DNA of 64,000 bases from Bifidobacterium miconis (GCF_019331735.1 NZ_JAHBBH010000012.1:1-64000), one strand, 5' to 3'; counted from the first letter of the stretch, positions 47,874-57,430 are shown. The notes: generated by a model from the letters alone, not told the origin. Made by a program: numbers and translations.

Positions 47874-49340
47874 TTGGCCACAATCGGAATTTCAGCGTCG
47901 ATCGTCCACGCGCCATCCTGCGCACTGGCATGCAACGTGCCGCCAAACGCCTCGATGGACGCGCGATGAAGACTAAGACCGCTGCCATGCCGGTGACCAT
48001 GGGTCAAGGAATCGGATTCGTCCGCGAGCACGTTGACCTCGTTGATGCGAATACGCCGATCGTCGATAGTGACGAACAAGTGGTATGCCGGATCCGCCCG
48101 CATCGCGCAGTGCCGCACCAGATTCGCATAGATTTCCTCCAGAAGGTTCATCGTCGCTCTTCTCACGGCTGGCGACACCGTCTTCGAGCCCGTACACCGC
48201 ACTTGGGACGTACCCCGAATGCCCAGCATGGCCATCGTGCGATCCTGATCTTCGACGTACTTTTCCAGTTGCGCTTCGAACGGAGATTCCATGCCCTCTT
48301 CATGCGCGGCAATTCCTTCGGACAAATCCGGATTAGTCACCGGTTCCCGCGTGCCGTTAAGCACGTCGATCACCTCGTGCACGCGGTCGAGCGCATGGTG
48401 CGACCGTTCGTAGATGGTGTCGAGCATCGCGTCGAGATCCCCGGAGCCGGCAATGCCCGAAACGGCTGGAACGGCTGGGACGCCCGACGAATCCGCGGAA
48501 TCGTCCGTCGCCTTGGCGCGGTTTTCGGATGTCATCGAAGTCTGCCGCAACCGCGGCCTTCGCCCGCCACGCGAGCATGGCGATGGTGGACATGTCGTTG
48601 GCCACCGAATCGTGGATCATGTGCGCGAGCTCCTGTTCGCGCGTGATGCGGCGCAACAGCCGTTCGCTGCGCGCGGCCCGCTCGTTCGCGTCGGCGGTGC
48701 GCCGGAACGCCGCGCCGAACGTGACGAGAAACCCGACGATCATCAGGTCGAGCACGAACGTGAACACGAGCACGATGACCGAATACTGCGGCAGCGCGGC
48801 TGCAATGGCTTGTTTGCGAGCCGCGGCGCCGCCCGTCGCTGCATCGTCGGCGACGATGTCGTTGATCGCGCCGATGACGCCGCGGATCGCGCGGCCGCCG
48901 ATCGAATTGGTGCCGGCGAACGAGAAACCGATCGCGTCGATCATCGCGTAGCCGAATACCGCCGCGACCGCACCCCACCGCGGCAGCAGATAGCCGACGG
49001 CGAGGAACGCGGTCATGATCGCCGTGCCACCGCTGGTCCACCAGCCCTGTCCTGGCAAAAACGAGCATCCCACGACAGCGGCCAGCAGCACGAGCGCGCA
49101 CGGCACGCCGCGCATGAACGGGATCGCCGCGATGAGTCCCAGCCACGCGAGCGCGAGCAGCATCTGCACCGGCGAATCGGGCGGCATGACGATCAGTTCG
49201 AGCACGATCAGCACGCAGCCGAACATCGTGTTTTTCTCCAGAAAGTGCGGCTCGCGCCACCACGCGCGCCAACCGACGAGCGGATTGCCGTCGCGCAAAT
49301 CGTCGTCATGCGGACGGTTGCAGTCAGCCGGACCGGTCAT
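47870..49340 (-). pseudogene. sensor histidine kinase, split by a +1 frameshift
   Basis: From the ATG at 49340 (GAGGAGG upstream), the first frame encodes several membrane segments (about 40-210) and the phosphoacceptor helix MIHDSVANDMSTIAML (HisKA_3 type). It then loses sense after DFDDIRK and ends at 48357. The next frame, open from 48550, continues with the second dimerisation helix (LDTIYERSHHALDRVHEVID) and a degenerate ATPase domain: N-box EIYANLVRHC, G-box HGHRHGSGLSLHRASIEAFG. Removing one A from the AAAA run at 48525-48522 (minus strand) joins both parts as DFDDIRNRAKATDDS. The whole would be about 490 residues. Inactivating mutation, assembly error and programmed frameshift cannot be separated here. 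Confidence 0.75.
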
Positions 49341-50128
49341 CGCGCCTCCTCGCGGGCCGTATCGGACACCGCTGGCGGCCGGTCGAATCGCGCGCCGCGC
49401 GAGTCGCTGGGCAGAATCATGAGCAGCACCGACGCGAGCAAGGCCAGCAACAGCATGCCGAGCATGGTCAGCGTGGCCACGACGGTCACCTGCAGCGAAC
49501 CGTCGTCACCCCCGGCGTATCCGTCGATCATGCCGCCGACGAACAGCACCGCGAAAAACGCCGCGAACGCGCCGAGCTGCAGCGCGGTGGGCAGAATCAC
49601 CCACCATCCGCGCAGGTTCTCGTCGTGCAGCCGGCGCACGGACAGCGACAGGTCAGGCAGAAACAGCAGCAGCCAGCAGACGAGCTGCGCCACGGTTCCC
49701 GCGTCGTCCCAGACCGCGGTCCCGACGCCGGCCCACAGCATGGCGACGCTTGCGATCGCGATGCAGACCGCCTGCACGAGCATGCCGAACAGCCACGCCC
49801 ACCAGTATTCGCCGCGCGACGCGCGCCCGTGGAACACGAACGTCTTGCGGAACATCCGCACGGTCGCCGCGCGGAAACCGATCCCGTACCACGGCTCCCA
49901 CAGCGCGGGACGACGCGCGTCCGACGCCGTTGCCCCGACCCGTTGCGACTGGGCGTACGTCACGTACGGATTCGCCGCGTACGGACCAGTGCCGTACGGA
50001 TCGCCGGACACCGAATCGCCGGACACCGGATCGCCGGACAGTGCCGTCGACGACTCAGACGACGTCGACGATGCAGATAACGACGCCGGCGAACGTTTCT
50101 CCGGCGGGAACATGTTGGACTCGGTCAC
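49337..50128 (-). CDS. DUF805 membrane protein
   Basis: 263 residues. A Ser/Asp/Gly-rich N-terminus with three tandem SGD(P/S)V units precedes four membrane segments. DUF805 marks: FHGRASRGEYWWAWLFGM and SVRRLHDENLRGWWVI. Function unknown; often a small inner-membrane protein. The GTG at 50128, 4-5 nt after AAGGGAGA, is preferred over the GTG at 50155. Its stop overlaps the kinase ATG (ATGA), so the two are coupled and the protein may modulate the kinase. Confidence 0.8.
   Translation of the reverse strand: MTESNMFPPEKRSPASLSASSTSSESSTALSGDPVSGDSVSGDPYGTGPYAANPYVTYAQSQRVGATASDARRPALWEPWYGIGFRAATVRMFRKTFVFHGRASRGEYWWAWLFGMLVQAVCIAIASVAMLWAGVGTAVWDDAGTVAQLVCWLLLFLPDLSLSVRRLHDENLRGWWVILPTALQLGAFAAFFAVLFVGGMIDGYAGGDDGSLQVTVVATLTMLGMLLLALLASVLLMILPSDSRGARFDRPPAVSDTAREEAR
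49998..50042. repeat. 15-bp tandem repeat, three copies, inside the DUF805 gene
   Basis: GGATCGCCGGACACC with one or two changes per copy, in frame, encoding the SGD repeats. Confidence 0.8.
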
Positions 50129-50307
50129 GGGATCTCCCTTGCTCACGGTCTCCACTCAACCGCATTCCCGCCGATTTGTCCAGTCCACCTCGTCCCCTAG
50201 TCAACAAGCGTGTACCCAATCGTCGCAGCCGCATCCGCTTCGTCTAGAGTGAAGGCATCGTAACCGTACGTCAACCGTGCGCACGCGCATCCGCAGAAGG
50301 GGAACTC

Positions 50308-51006
50308 ATGGACGACACCGCATCGCCGAAACCAATCATCGACACCGGCGCACCACCGCAAACGACCGCCCTATCCGCAGCATCCAACATCCCGGCAACC
50401 GCGGCTCCGCCCGTCGCCGAACCGGCGAGGCCCGCATCAACGGCGCCCATACCGATGCCATCCGAACCGGCAACGCCCGAACCGCCGAGGCACGATCCCT
50501 CACAGTCCGTCCCGTGGAACCACACGAACGAGTGGCGCAAGCTGCCCGAACGCATGGACCAGGTCTGGATGATCGGCGAGGCGGTCAGCTGCGCATGCTG
50601 GCTCGCCGGATGCGCGGTCGCGGCGGCGATCTGCTGGTTCAACGGCTGGTGGCATTTCTGGCAGCCGCTCGTCATCGGTTTGGTCGGCGCGGGCGCGATC
50701 CTCAGTCTCGCGTCGCAGCCGCTGCAGACGCGCTACCGCTACGCGTTCAACCGCTTCATGATCGGCGACCGCTATCTGCGCATCCGAGACGGCTGGCTGT
50801 TCCGCACAACCACGACGATCCCGTACAACCGCGTGCAGCACGTGGACACCGAGCAAGGCCCGATCCTGCGCCGGTTCGGTCTGACGACCATCAGCGTGCA
50901 CACCGCCGTCGGCGAGCACAAGATCGAATCGCTCGAAACGGCCGAGGCGGAACGTGTGACGGCGCTTATCGCCGAACGCGTCGCCGTCGCGAAGGAGGAC
51001 TTGTGA
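50308..51006 (+). CDS. bacterial PH-domain membrane protein, YdbS-like
   Basis: 232 residues. A Pro/Ala-rich N-terminus of about 70, two membrane segments (about 92-132) and one bPH_2 domain (LQTRYRYAFNRFMIGDRYLR, TTIPYNRVQHVDTEQGPI, FGLTTISVHTAVGEHKIESL). In Bacillus, YdbS/YdbT pairs protect against certain antimicrobials. AAGGGGAAC precedes the ATG. The stop overlaps the next start (TGATG). Confidence 0.85.
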   Translation: MDDTASPKPIIDTGAPPQTTALSAASNIPATAAPPVAEPARPASTAPIPMPSEPATPEPPRHDPSQSVPWNHTNEWRKLPERMDQVWMIGEAVSCACWLAGCAVAAAICWFNGWWHFWQPLVIGLVGAGAILSLASQPLQTRYRYAFNRFMIGDRYLRIRDGWLFRTTTTIPYNRVQHVDTEQGPILRRFGLTTISVHTAVGEHKIESLETAEAERVTALIAERVAVAKEDL

Positions 51007-52865
51007 TGTGCACGACTGAGACGAACGATCCAGCACATCCCGGCCGTCACGATGACGGATGGCGCATGCTGCATCCGGCTGCGCTGATCATGGGCGTCGC
51101 CGGCTCGGTCAAGTCGGCGATCGGCGTGCTGCTCGCCGTCGTCGGCTACCGGATCATCCGCAACGGCTGGTCCGACTGGATTTTCGCTGGCGCCGTCGTG
51201 CTGGCATTGGCGCTGTTCGTCGTGCCGGCCGTCACCGAATGGCTGACCACGCGCTACCGGCTGGGAGCGGACGCGCTGGAGCTGCGTACGGGCCTGTTCT
51301 CGCGCAAACACCGCACGATCGGATACGGCGCGATCCACACGATCGACAGCGCGTCGCCGATGTACCTGCAGCCGTTCGGCGTGACGCGGCTGACGATCAC
51401 GGCGGCCGGATCGGACGCAAACATCACGCTCGACGCGGTGCCGGTCGCGCTGCAGCTCGAGCTGGAGTCGCTGCGCGCGGCCAGCGCATCGGCACCGGCA
51501 TCCGCCGCGCAGTCGCCCGCATCGGCGGCACCCGCAGCAACGGCATCACCATCAACGGCATCGGCATCAACGGCATCGGCATCGCAAACCCCGGCGTCAC
51601 GTAAGCCGACCGACAACGACATCCCCGCGCGCGACGGCATCCCTCGCATCTCAGCGTTCTCCGACCGGCCGGTATTCCGCGCGTCCGTGCGCGACATCAT
51701 CCTGTTTGCCGTCACCAACATCGGCGCGCTCACCGCCGCACTGGCGATGTACGCGTTCTTCGACCAAATCCATGACCTGATCCCGCGCGACTGGATGCGT
51801 TCGGCCACGCGGTCGGTCGACGCGATCGTCGCGCGCGGGGCCCTGTCGATCGCACTGTTCGCGGCGGCGTGCGTCGTTGTGGTCATGGCCGTGAGCGTCG
51901 TTGCGGCGATGCTGCGGTTCTACGGGTTCGAAGTGTGGCGTCGCGGCGACGACCTGGTGATCGTGCGCGGTCTGTTCACACGCCGCACGTCCACGCTGCC
52001 GGTCAGCCGCATTCAGACGATCGTGATCCGCCAGTCACTGCTGCGCCGGCCGTTCCGGCTGTGCTCGGTCAGTCTCGGCCTGAGCGCGTCGACGAACTCC
52101 GGCGACGACGATGCGTCCGGTTCCGATGCGTCGGACATCCTGCCGGTCGTGGGCACGCGCCGCGTGACCGCGATCCTGCGCGCGATGCTACCGGAGTGGG
52201 ATGTGCGCGACGATCTGCCGATGCGTCGCACCGGCCGCGGCCTGACGCGGTATTACGTGACATTACCGATCACGTGCGGGCTGCTGACCGTCGCCGGGAC
52301 GGTCGGGGTGATGCTGACGTACGGCTGGACGGGCCGATGGTGGGCATGGCCGGTGACGGCGATCGTAACGCTGGCCGCCGCGCTGTGGACGGTCTGCGAT
52401 TGGCTGCGCGCTCGGGTCGAGGGGTATGCGCTGCCGGGCGAGATGACGGACAGGAAGACGAACGACGCGCGCGACATTGCGGGCAACGTTACCGGCGGCA
52501 CAGCACAGCCGCAGGGCAAGACGACGATTCCCCTCATCAACGACTGCGTCCGATCGGCGAATCCTGCGGCCTCCGCGGTTTCCGCTGGCGGGACCGCCGA
52601 TGCGAAAACGCTGGAGAGCGCCCCGGCCATGACACTTCCCCACCGCATCGTGGCGACCGGAACGCGCGGTCTAAGCCGGTACATGATGGTCACCCGCCGG
52701 TCACGCGTGCAGTCCGTGTCGCGCACATCGGCGCTGTGGCGCGAGCCGCGCGGCATCGAAACCCTGCGAATGCCGCTGTTCGTCACCAATGACATCGACG
52801 AACTGCGGTTCCGCTTCCTGCGTACCGCCGACGCCGATCGGCTGGCGGCGTGGGCGGAGGCGTGA
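51006..52865 (+). CDS. multi-PH-domain membrane protein, YdbT-like
   Basis: 619 residues with three bPH_2 units, each after membrane segments: TTRYRLGADALELRTGLFSR, VWRRGDDLVIVRGLFTRRTS and a C-terminal ATGTRGLSRYMMVTRRSRVQ. Low-complexity Ala/Ser/Thr linkers separate them (about 155-195 and 480-530). The ATG at 51006 overlaps the previous stop and has AAGGAGG 7 nt upstream. Forms a two-gene operon with the YdbS-like gene; the complex probably acts at the membrane surface. Confidence 0.85.
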   Translation: MCTTETNDPAHPGRHDDGWRMLHPAALIMGVAGSVKSAIGVLLAVVGYRIIRNGWSDWIFAGAVVLALALFVVPAVTEWLTTRYRLGADALELRTGLFSRKHRTIGYGAIHTIDSASPMYLQPFGVTRLTITAAGSDANITLDAVPVALQLELESLRAASASAPASAAQSPASAAPAATASPSTASASTASASQTPASRKPTDNDIPARDGIPRISAFSDRPVFRASVRDIILFAVTNIGALTAALAMYAFFDQIHDLIPRDWMRSATRSVDAIVARGALSIALFAAACVVVVMAVSVVAAMLRFYGFEVWRRGDDLVIVRGLFTRRTSTLPVSRIQTIVIRQSLLRRPFRLCSVSLGLSASTNSGDDDASGSDASDILPVVGTRRVTAILRAMLPEWDVRDDLPMRRTGRGLTRYYVTLPITCGLLTVAGTVGVMLTYGWTGRWWAWPVTAIVTLAAALWTVCDWLRARVEGYALPGEMTDRKTNDARDIAGNVTGGTAQPQGKTTIPLINDCVRSANPAASAVSAGGTADAKTLESAPAMTLPHRIVATGTRGLSRYMMVTRRSRVQSVSRTSALWREPRGIETLRMPLFVTNDIDELRFRFLRTADADRLAAWAEA

Positions 52866-52878
52866 ACGCCAACGCCGA

Positions 52879-52905
52879 TTGACAAGCTCGCCGCCGCGGT
52901 ATCAT
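52879..52905 (+). promoter_or_regulatory. promoter of rarD, leaderless GTG start
   Basis: TTGACA (52879-52884), 15-nt spacer, TATCAT (52900-52905), then 6 nt to the GTG at 52912. Confidence 0.65.
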
Positions 52906-52911
52906 CGTCCG

Positions 52912-53868
52912 GTGAGCAACGAGCAGCATCAGCAGAACGCAAGCAACACCATCGGCGCCGGCCGCGACCAAGTGACGCAAACCCCGAAGGGCGTCGCGGC
53001 GACACTGTTCGCGGCCTTCTTCTACGGCATGTTTCCGCTGTACTGGGCGGCGCTGGCAAGCGTGCCGTCCATGAACGTGATGCTGTACCGCATCCTCACG
53101 GCGGCCATCGTCATGCTGCTGTTCATGTTCGCGTCCGGCCGGTGGGCGAGGTTCGTGCGGAGCGTACGCGCCATGTGGCGCACGCAGCGTATTTTCTGGA
53201 TGGCAACAGCTGCAGCCGTGCTCGTCACGGTGAACTGGGTGGTCTACATCTATCTCGTCTCGATCGGACGCACGTCGGAGGCGAGCGCCGCGAACTTCCT
53301 CCTGCCGATCATCAACATGCTGCTCGCGCTTGTGCTGCTGCGGGAACGCACCACGCGGCTCGGCATCGTGTCCATGCTCGTCGCGCTGGCGGGCGCGGCG
53401 CTGTACGTCGTCGACACCGGGCACGTCCCGGGCGTGGCCATGCTCATGACGTTCAGCTACAGCGGCTACTGCCTGATCAAACGGTTCGTGCCGCTTGATC
53501 CGTTCGAATCATTGACGTTCGAAACCGGCGTGCTCTCGCCGATCGCGTTCGCGGCGCTCGCCGCGCAGCCGCGGTTCGGCGTGCCGGCGGGCGAACCGTG
53601 GTGGGTGTGGGCGCTGCTCGCCGGCTGTGGCCTGCTCACCGTGATCCCGCTCGTGCTCACGTCGTACGGCGTCAAGCACGCGGCGTTTCTGCTGCTGAGC
53701 TTCACCCAATACATCACGCCGACCATTCAGCTCATTCTCGGCATTCTGGTGTTGGGCGAACGGGTGCCCGCACACCGGTTCGTCTCATTCTCGGTGATCT
53801 GGCTCGCGCTCGCGATCTACACCTTCGATCTCGCCCGGCAGCGTCATCTGCCCCGTTCGGGCAAATAG
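52912..53868 (+). CDS. rarD: RarD family EamA transporter
   Basis: 318 residues, ten membrane segments, two EamA halves. RarD signatures: GVAATLFAAFFYGMFPLYWA, YRILTAAIVMLLF, NWVVYIYLVSIGRTSEASAA and the C-terminal SFTQYITPTIQLILGILVLG. Exporter of unknown small metabolites (chloramphenicol sensitivity in enterics). The GTG at 52912 matches both the family N-terminus and the -10 spacing. Confidence 0.9.
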   Translation: MSNEQHQQNASNTIGAGRDQVTQTPKGVAATLFAAFFYGMFPLYWAALASVPSMNVMLYRILTAAIVMLLFMFASGRWARFVRSVRAMWRTQRIFWMATAAAVLVTVNWVVYIYLVSIGRTSEASAANFLLPIINMLLALVLLRERTTRLGIVSMLVALAGAALYVVDTGHVPGVAMLMTFSYSGYCLIKRFVPLDPFESLTFETGVLSPIAFAALAAQPRFGVPAGEPWWVWALLAGCGLLTVIPLVLTSYGVKHAAFLLLSFTQYITPTIQLILGILVLGERVPAHRFVSFSVIWLALAIYTFDLARQRHLPRSGK

Positions 53869-53927
53869 GCCGCCATGTCCATGGATCGGAACAAGGCCGT
53901 GGCGCTGACCATGGGAACCGGAGCGAG

Positions 53928-53983
53928 TTATGCACAATCCAGACAGACCATGTGGATAGCGCGTTTTTCTCCACATATCCACA
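53928..53983. promoter_or_regulatory. cluster of four DnaA-box-like sequences
   Basis: TTATGCACA (53928-53936), TGTGGATAG (53951-53959, reverse), TTCTCCACA (53967-53975, one mismatch) and ATATCCACA (53975-53983) within 56 bp between rarD and the DUF559 gene. No dnaA, dnaN or rpmH nearby. Confidence 0.55.
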
Positions 53984-54022
53984 ATCATCCGGCAAGCGCT
54001 GGCATCACCAGTCATGTTCCTC

Positions 54023-54028
54023 TACAGT
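54023..54028 (+). promoter_or_regulatory. -10 box TACAGT, leaderless start of the DUF559 gene
   Basis: TACAGT, 6 nt, ATG 54035. It lies 40 bp after the DnaA-box cluster. Confidence 0.5.
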
Positions 54029-54034
54029 CAAATC

Positions 54035-54952
54035 ATGAACGGGAACGGTTCCTATGCACTGACATCCTTGTCAGAACTCAAGTATCGACGTATGCGGACC
54101 TGCATGCAGGCGCAACGCCGTACGCGCAACAAACTCGTTTTTGCGATGTCAACGGCATTGGATCTGCTGTCCGTGGAACAGCCGCGCATGTCCGGCATCA
54201 ACGCGGATGATCTCGTCGCCTGCGTGAGGAAAGCGGGAGACCGTCCACGGCTGAGGGACGTGCGCTTTGTGGTGTGGGAGGGCCCTTTGGCAACGGTAGA
54301 GGTGGAACGCCTCACCTGCGTGGATCCCGTTCATACCTGGATGATGATGGCCTCGCGCCTCGCTCTTGAGGAATTGGTGGTACTCGGCGATTCCATGATG
54401 AGAAGGGATTTGCGGCTGCGACGAGCAGGCTTGGACGACTTCGAATCGGCTCTGCAGCGATTCAGGGAATGGAAAGCCGAATATCCCGCCGAGCGAAGAT
54501 TGCCCCGAGGCTTCAATAACTGCGTGAAAGCGTTGCGTCTGATGAGGGAACGAACGGACTCGTCCATGGAGACGCGGACACGGTTGACGCTGATGCGGTA
54601 CGGATTGCCATGCCCGGAAGTCAACCATGCCATTCAGGATCCGCAAACCAGCAGGACGCTGCTACTTGACATGGCGTTCCCGCAATGGCGGGTTGCGGTT
54701 GAATATGATGGCAGGCATCATGCCTCCCAATGGTTGACCGACAGCAATCGTCGCAAACGCATCGAAGACGCTGGATGGTCGTACGTCCAAGTCACCAGTC
54801 TTGATCTCGGCGCCAAAGACAGCGAAGAGGCCCTCGCCCGACGGGTGGCAGCGCGCATTGCGGACAAATCGGGCCACTTGCTGAAGATATCCGCATGCCG
54901 GTCGATCGCCCGCTGCGCTGACGGCCGATCGTTTCGTTATCTTCCCGGCTGA
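54035..54952 (+). CDS. DUF559 endonuclease-domain protein with helical N-terminus
   Basis: 305 residues. The N-terminal 200 residues are helical with many Arg/Met (LRDVRFVVWEGPLATVEVER, LEELVVLGDSMMRRDLRL), in the style of AbiEi-like antitoxin/regulator proteins. The C-terminal DUF559 domain is complete: SMETRTRLTLMRYGLPCPEV, LLLDMAFPQWRVAVEYDGRH and RKRIEDAGWSYVQVTSLDL. Such proteins are common and variable in Actinobacteria; function not established. GC is visibly lower than in its neighbours, suggesting acquired DNA. Start chosen by -10 spacing. Confidence 0.78.
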   Translation: MNGNGSYALTSLSELKYRRMRTCMQAQRRTRNKLVFAMSTALDLLSVEQPRMSGINADDLVACVRKAGDRPRLRDVRFVVWEGPLATVEVERLTCVDPVHTWMMMASRLALEELVVLGDSMMRRDLRLRRAGLDDFESALQRFREWKAEYPAERRLPRGFNNCVKALRLMRERTDSSMETRTRLTLMRYGLPCPEVNHAIQDPQTSRTLLLDMAFPQWRVAVEYDGRHHASQWLTDSNRRKRIEDAGWSYVQVTSLDLGAKDSEEALARRVAARIADKSGHLLKISACRSIARCADGRSFRYLPG

Positions 54953-55557
54953 AATCTTCGGCAACGGGTTTCAACCGGTTCATCGAGCAGACCGATTGGC
55001 GATTGCTGATCATGGTGTCGCCGGAGCCACCCGACATGCGATGCCGTGGCTGAGAGACAAAACAGCATTGCGTTGTGCAGATGGGACAGGCCTATGGACA
55101 GCCATGCCCGCGCTTGTTGATCCGCAACGATATCCTCCGAAAAACGGCGGCGAGCCCATCACGTTCTTTTGTCGGCCCCATTGTTATCGTCTATCTGCGT
55201 TCACTGCGGTACTTTTCCGGTCGAGCGAACATCCATCTTCGTTGAGTGTGGTGGGTCATCAAGGACATTACGAGTACCGACGCTGCCAATCCGCCATTTT
55301 TCGGCCTTTGTATTCGTTGATGGTACACAGACGTACCACACTCGACGAAGATAGATGTCCGCATGATCGAAAAAGTACCGCACTCAACCCAGATAGATGG
55401 ATTATGGATGGATTTAAGGATGAGTCATGCACGAGTCCATACGCCGGACGCCGTCATCTGCCAGAAAGAGGGCGCCGTCATCCATTCAGTCGAATGAGGG
55501 TTGCGCCTTCCGCTCTGCCGCACGTCACTCGCACCGCCCACGTGCCGCCCACGCCGC
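54953..55557. other. gene-free accessory stretch with a fold-back element
   Basis: About 600 bp of lower GC without a supported gene. Its centre is the inverted repeat 55190-55397. A further imperfect pair, CCGAAAAACGGCGG (55137-55150) and CCGCCATTTTTCGG (55291-55304), would interlock with it. Confidence 0.6.
55190..55397. repeat. fold-back element made of four copies of a 23-nt motif
   Basis: Copies of a TCTATCTTCGTTGAGTGTGG-type motif at 55190-55212 and 55232-55254 (plus) and 55333-55355 and 55375-55397 (inverted). Start-to-start spacing is 42 bp within both pairs. Arms of 65 bp, imperfect, with a 78-bp centre. Confidence 0.75.
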
Positions 55558-57243
55558 TCAACGCCAGCACCGCTCGTAGGGCAGGCCGGTGAGCGATTCG
55601 ACGACGCGTCGGGTTTCGGGCGTCACGTCGGCCTTACTGCCGCCGTTGCGCAGACGGGTGATTTCGGCGAGCACGATGCCGTCGGTGCGCTTGTCGATGG
55701 TCAGACGCGAGGAAATGATCCAGCACACGATCATGGCGAACGCGAACCATCCGAGCAGCACCGCACCGAGGCCGATGCGGGCCGCCGGCGTCTGGGCGGC
55801 GCGCGTCGCATCAAAGCCCACGAACGAGAGCACCGCGCCCACCGCGATGGTCGCCAGTCCCGAGCACAGCTGGCGGAACGAGGACTGAATGCCGGAGAAC
55901 GTGGCGGAACGGTACCGTCCGGTCACGATCTGATCCACGTCGGCGATGTACGGGAACACGGCCCACGGCAGGTATCCGCACAGCGATTTGAACGCGAAGA
56001 ACCACACCGCGCCGGCCACGGCGAACACGGTCCACCACGTTCCCGGCAAGCTCACGTCGCCCGATCCCGCGCCGGCCCCCGGAGCCAGCATCCACGCGAC
56101 AAACAGCCACGCCAGCCCGCTCAGGCATCCGGCGAAGTTGATCGCATACATGCGGCGTGGCCCGAGCTTGGTCATGCCGAGCCCGAACAACGGCATGAGC
56201 GGCAGCGAGATCGCAAGGCATCCGAGCAGCAGCGAGGCGAACGCGGCCGTGTGGTTCCAGTTGTAGACCACGAAGAACACGAACGTCTGCCCGAACACGT
56301 CCATCGAGACCTGCACGAGCAGGTAGATCGCCAAATGCTTGCGGAACACGGAGACGCGCAGCGTGGTCGCGTATTCGCGCAGCACCTTGAGCGCGCGCCG
56401 CCACCAGCCGGCCAGCCCGATATGCCCGTCGCGGATCTCACCGCGCGCGTACGCCCCGAATCCGGCTTCCTCCGGCGTCATTTCCCACGTGAACCGCCAT
56501 GCGCCGAACACGGCGAGCGCGAACAGCACGGTGGTGGTGATGGTGAATGCCATGTACCCGTCGGGCTTGGTTTCGCCGAATACGGCCAGAACGGCGCTGC
56601 CGGCGAGCGGGATGAGCGTGCCCGCGCCGGTGGAGATGAACAGGCGCGTGGTGGACAGTTTGGTGCGCCCGTTGAAATCGGGCGTCATTTCGCCGGGCAG
56701 CGGATTGTATCCGGTGGCGAACGACTGGCCGAGCACGACCCACAGCGCGTAGGTCGCGAAGTACACGCCGACCGGCAGTCCGGGGATCCACAGCAGCACG
56801 CCGGTGAGGATGAGCGGCGACGTGACGAGCAGCATGAGCCGGCGCCGTCCGAACCGCCGGCCGATCGGATAGCGGTAGAGGTTGTCGTCGAAGACGCCGA
56901 ACAGGAGTGCGGCGAACGCGCTGATGATGGCGCTCAGGCCGACCACGGTCTGTGCGGTGCCGATGTCCATGCCGCAGAAGCGGGTCCAGAACAGCGTCAG
57001 GTAGGTGGCGCAGACGGTGAGCTGTCCGCCGCCGTAGAAGTCGCCGATGCCGAAACCGATGGCCTGCCGCATGGTGATTTTGCGCGGACCGGGCGTGGCG
57101 ACGGCGGCGGCGAGCGCCTTGCTGCCGCCGCTGCCAGCGCCCGTCTTGTCGTTGACGGTCGCGTCGAAGACGTCGGCGCTGGTGTCCATTGCGATGTCGA
57201 TGGTTGTGCCGTAGACGTCGGCTGCGTCGGTCGGGGCGGACAA
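55558..57243 (-). CDS. GPH-family sugar:cation symporter
   Basis: Glycoside-pentoside-hexuronide symporter importing oligosaccharides with a cation. 561 residues, about twelve membrane segments; IGFGIGDFYGGGQLTVCATY, LPGEMTPDFNGRTKLSTTR and the RRFGRRR loop are typical. N-terminal extension of about 50 and central loop of about 60 (YARGEIRDGHIGLAGWWRRA) are longer than usual. TTG 57243 is chosen because AAGGAG lies 8-9 nt upstream; an ATG at 57189 is the alternative. It follows GH51 (gap of about 190 bp) on the same strand, so it most likely imports arabinose-containing oligosaccharides. Confidence 0.88.
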   Translation of the reverse strand: MSAPTDAADVYGTTIDIAMDTSADVFDATVNDKTGAGSGGSKALAAAVATPGPRKITMRQAIGFGIGDFYGGGQLTVCATYLTLFWTRFCGMDIGTAQTVVGLSAIISAFAALLFGVFDDNLYRYPIGRRFGRRRLMLLVTSPLILTGVLLWIPGLPVGVYFATYALWVVLGQSFATGYNPLPGEMTPDFNGRTKLSTTRLFISTGAGTLIPLAGSAVLAVFGETKPDGYMAFTITTTVLFALAVFGAWRFTWEMTPEEAGFGAYARGEIRDGHIGLAGWWRRALKVLREYATTLRVSVFRKHLAIYLLVQVSMDVFGQTFVFFVVYNWNHTAAFASLLLGCLAISLPLMPLFGLGMTKLGPRRMYAINFAGCLSGLAWLFVAWMLAPGAGAGSGDVSLPGTWWTVFAVAGAVWFFAFKSLCGYLPWAVFPYIADVDQIVTGRYRSATFSGIQSSFRQLCSGLATIAVGAVLSFVGFDATRAAQTPAARIGLGAVLLGWFAFAMIVCWIISSRLTIDKRTDGIVLAEITRLRNGGSKADVTPETRRVVESLTGLPYERCWR

Positions 57244-57262
57244 CGGTGGTGCTCCTTGGTCG

Positions 57263-57290
57263 GGTCGGATGCGGTTGGTCGGATGCGGTT
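57263..57290. repeat. 14-bp tandem duplication upstream of the GPH gene
   Basis: GGTCGGATGCGGTT twice, directly before the ribosome site of the symporter gene. Confidence 0.8.
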
Positions 57291-57430
57291 GGCCAGAGAC
57301 GTCCGGTTTGGACGTCTTCGACCGAATGCCGGCTTCGGCATGACAAAAGGGAGGCATGCGCAACCCATGTATCGCGTGGGCGGCGCATGCGCTCCCTTCA
57401 GTCTAGTCTCGGCTGATGCCGCGGAGGAAT

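Noticed and set aside
47870..48550. Separate small ATPase-domain gene starting at 48535
   Set aside because: No ribosome site or promoter; the missing phosphoacceptor half lies immediately upstream in another frame, so a frameshifted kinase is the simpler reading.
50277..51005. Extended N-terminus for the YdbT-like protein
   Set aside because: It overlaps the YdbS-like gene in another frame with Arg/His-rich nonsense; the ATG at 51006 with AAGGAGG is clearly the start.
53928..53983. Chromosomal origin of replication
   Set aside because: DnaA boxes are present but there is no dnaA, dnaN, recF, rpmH or parAB nearby and no long AT-rich unwinding region.
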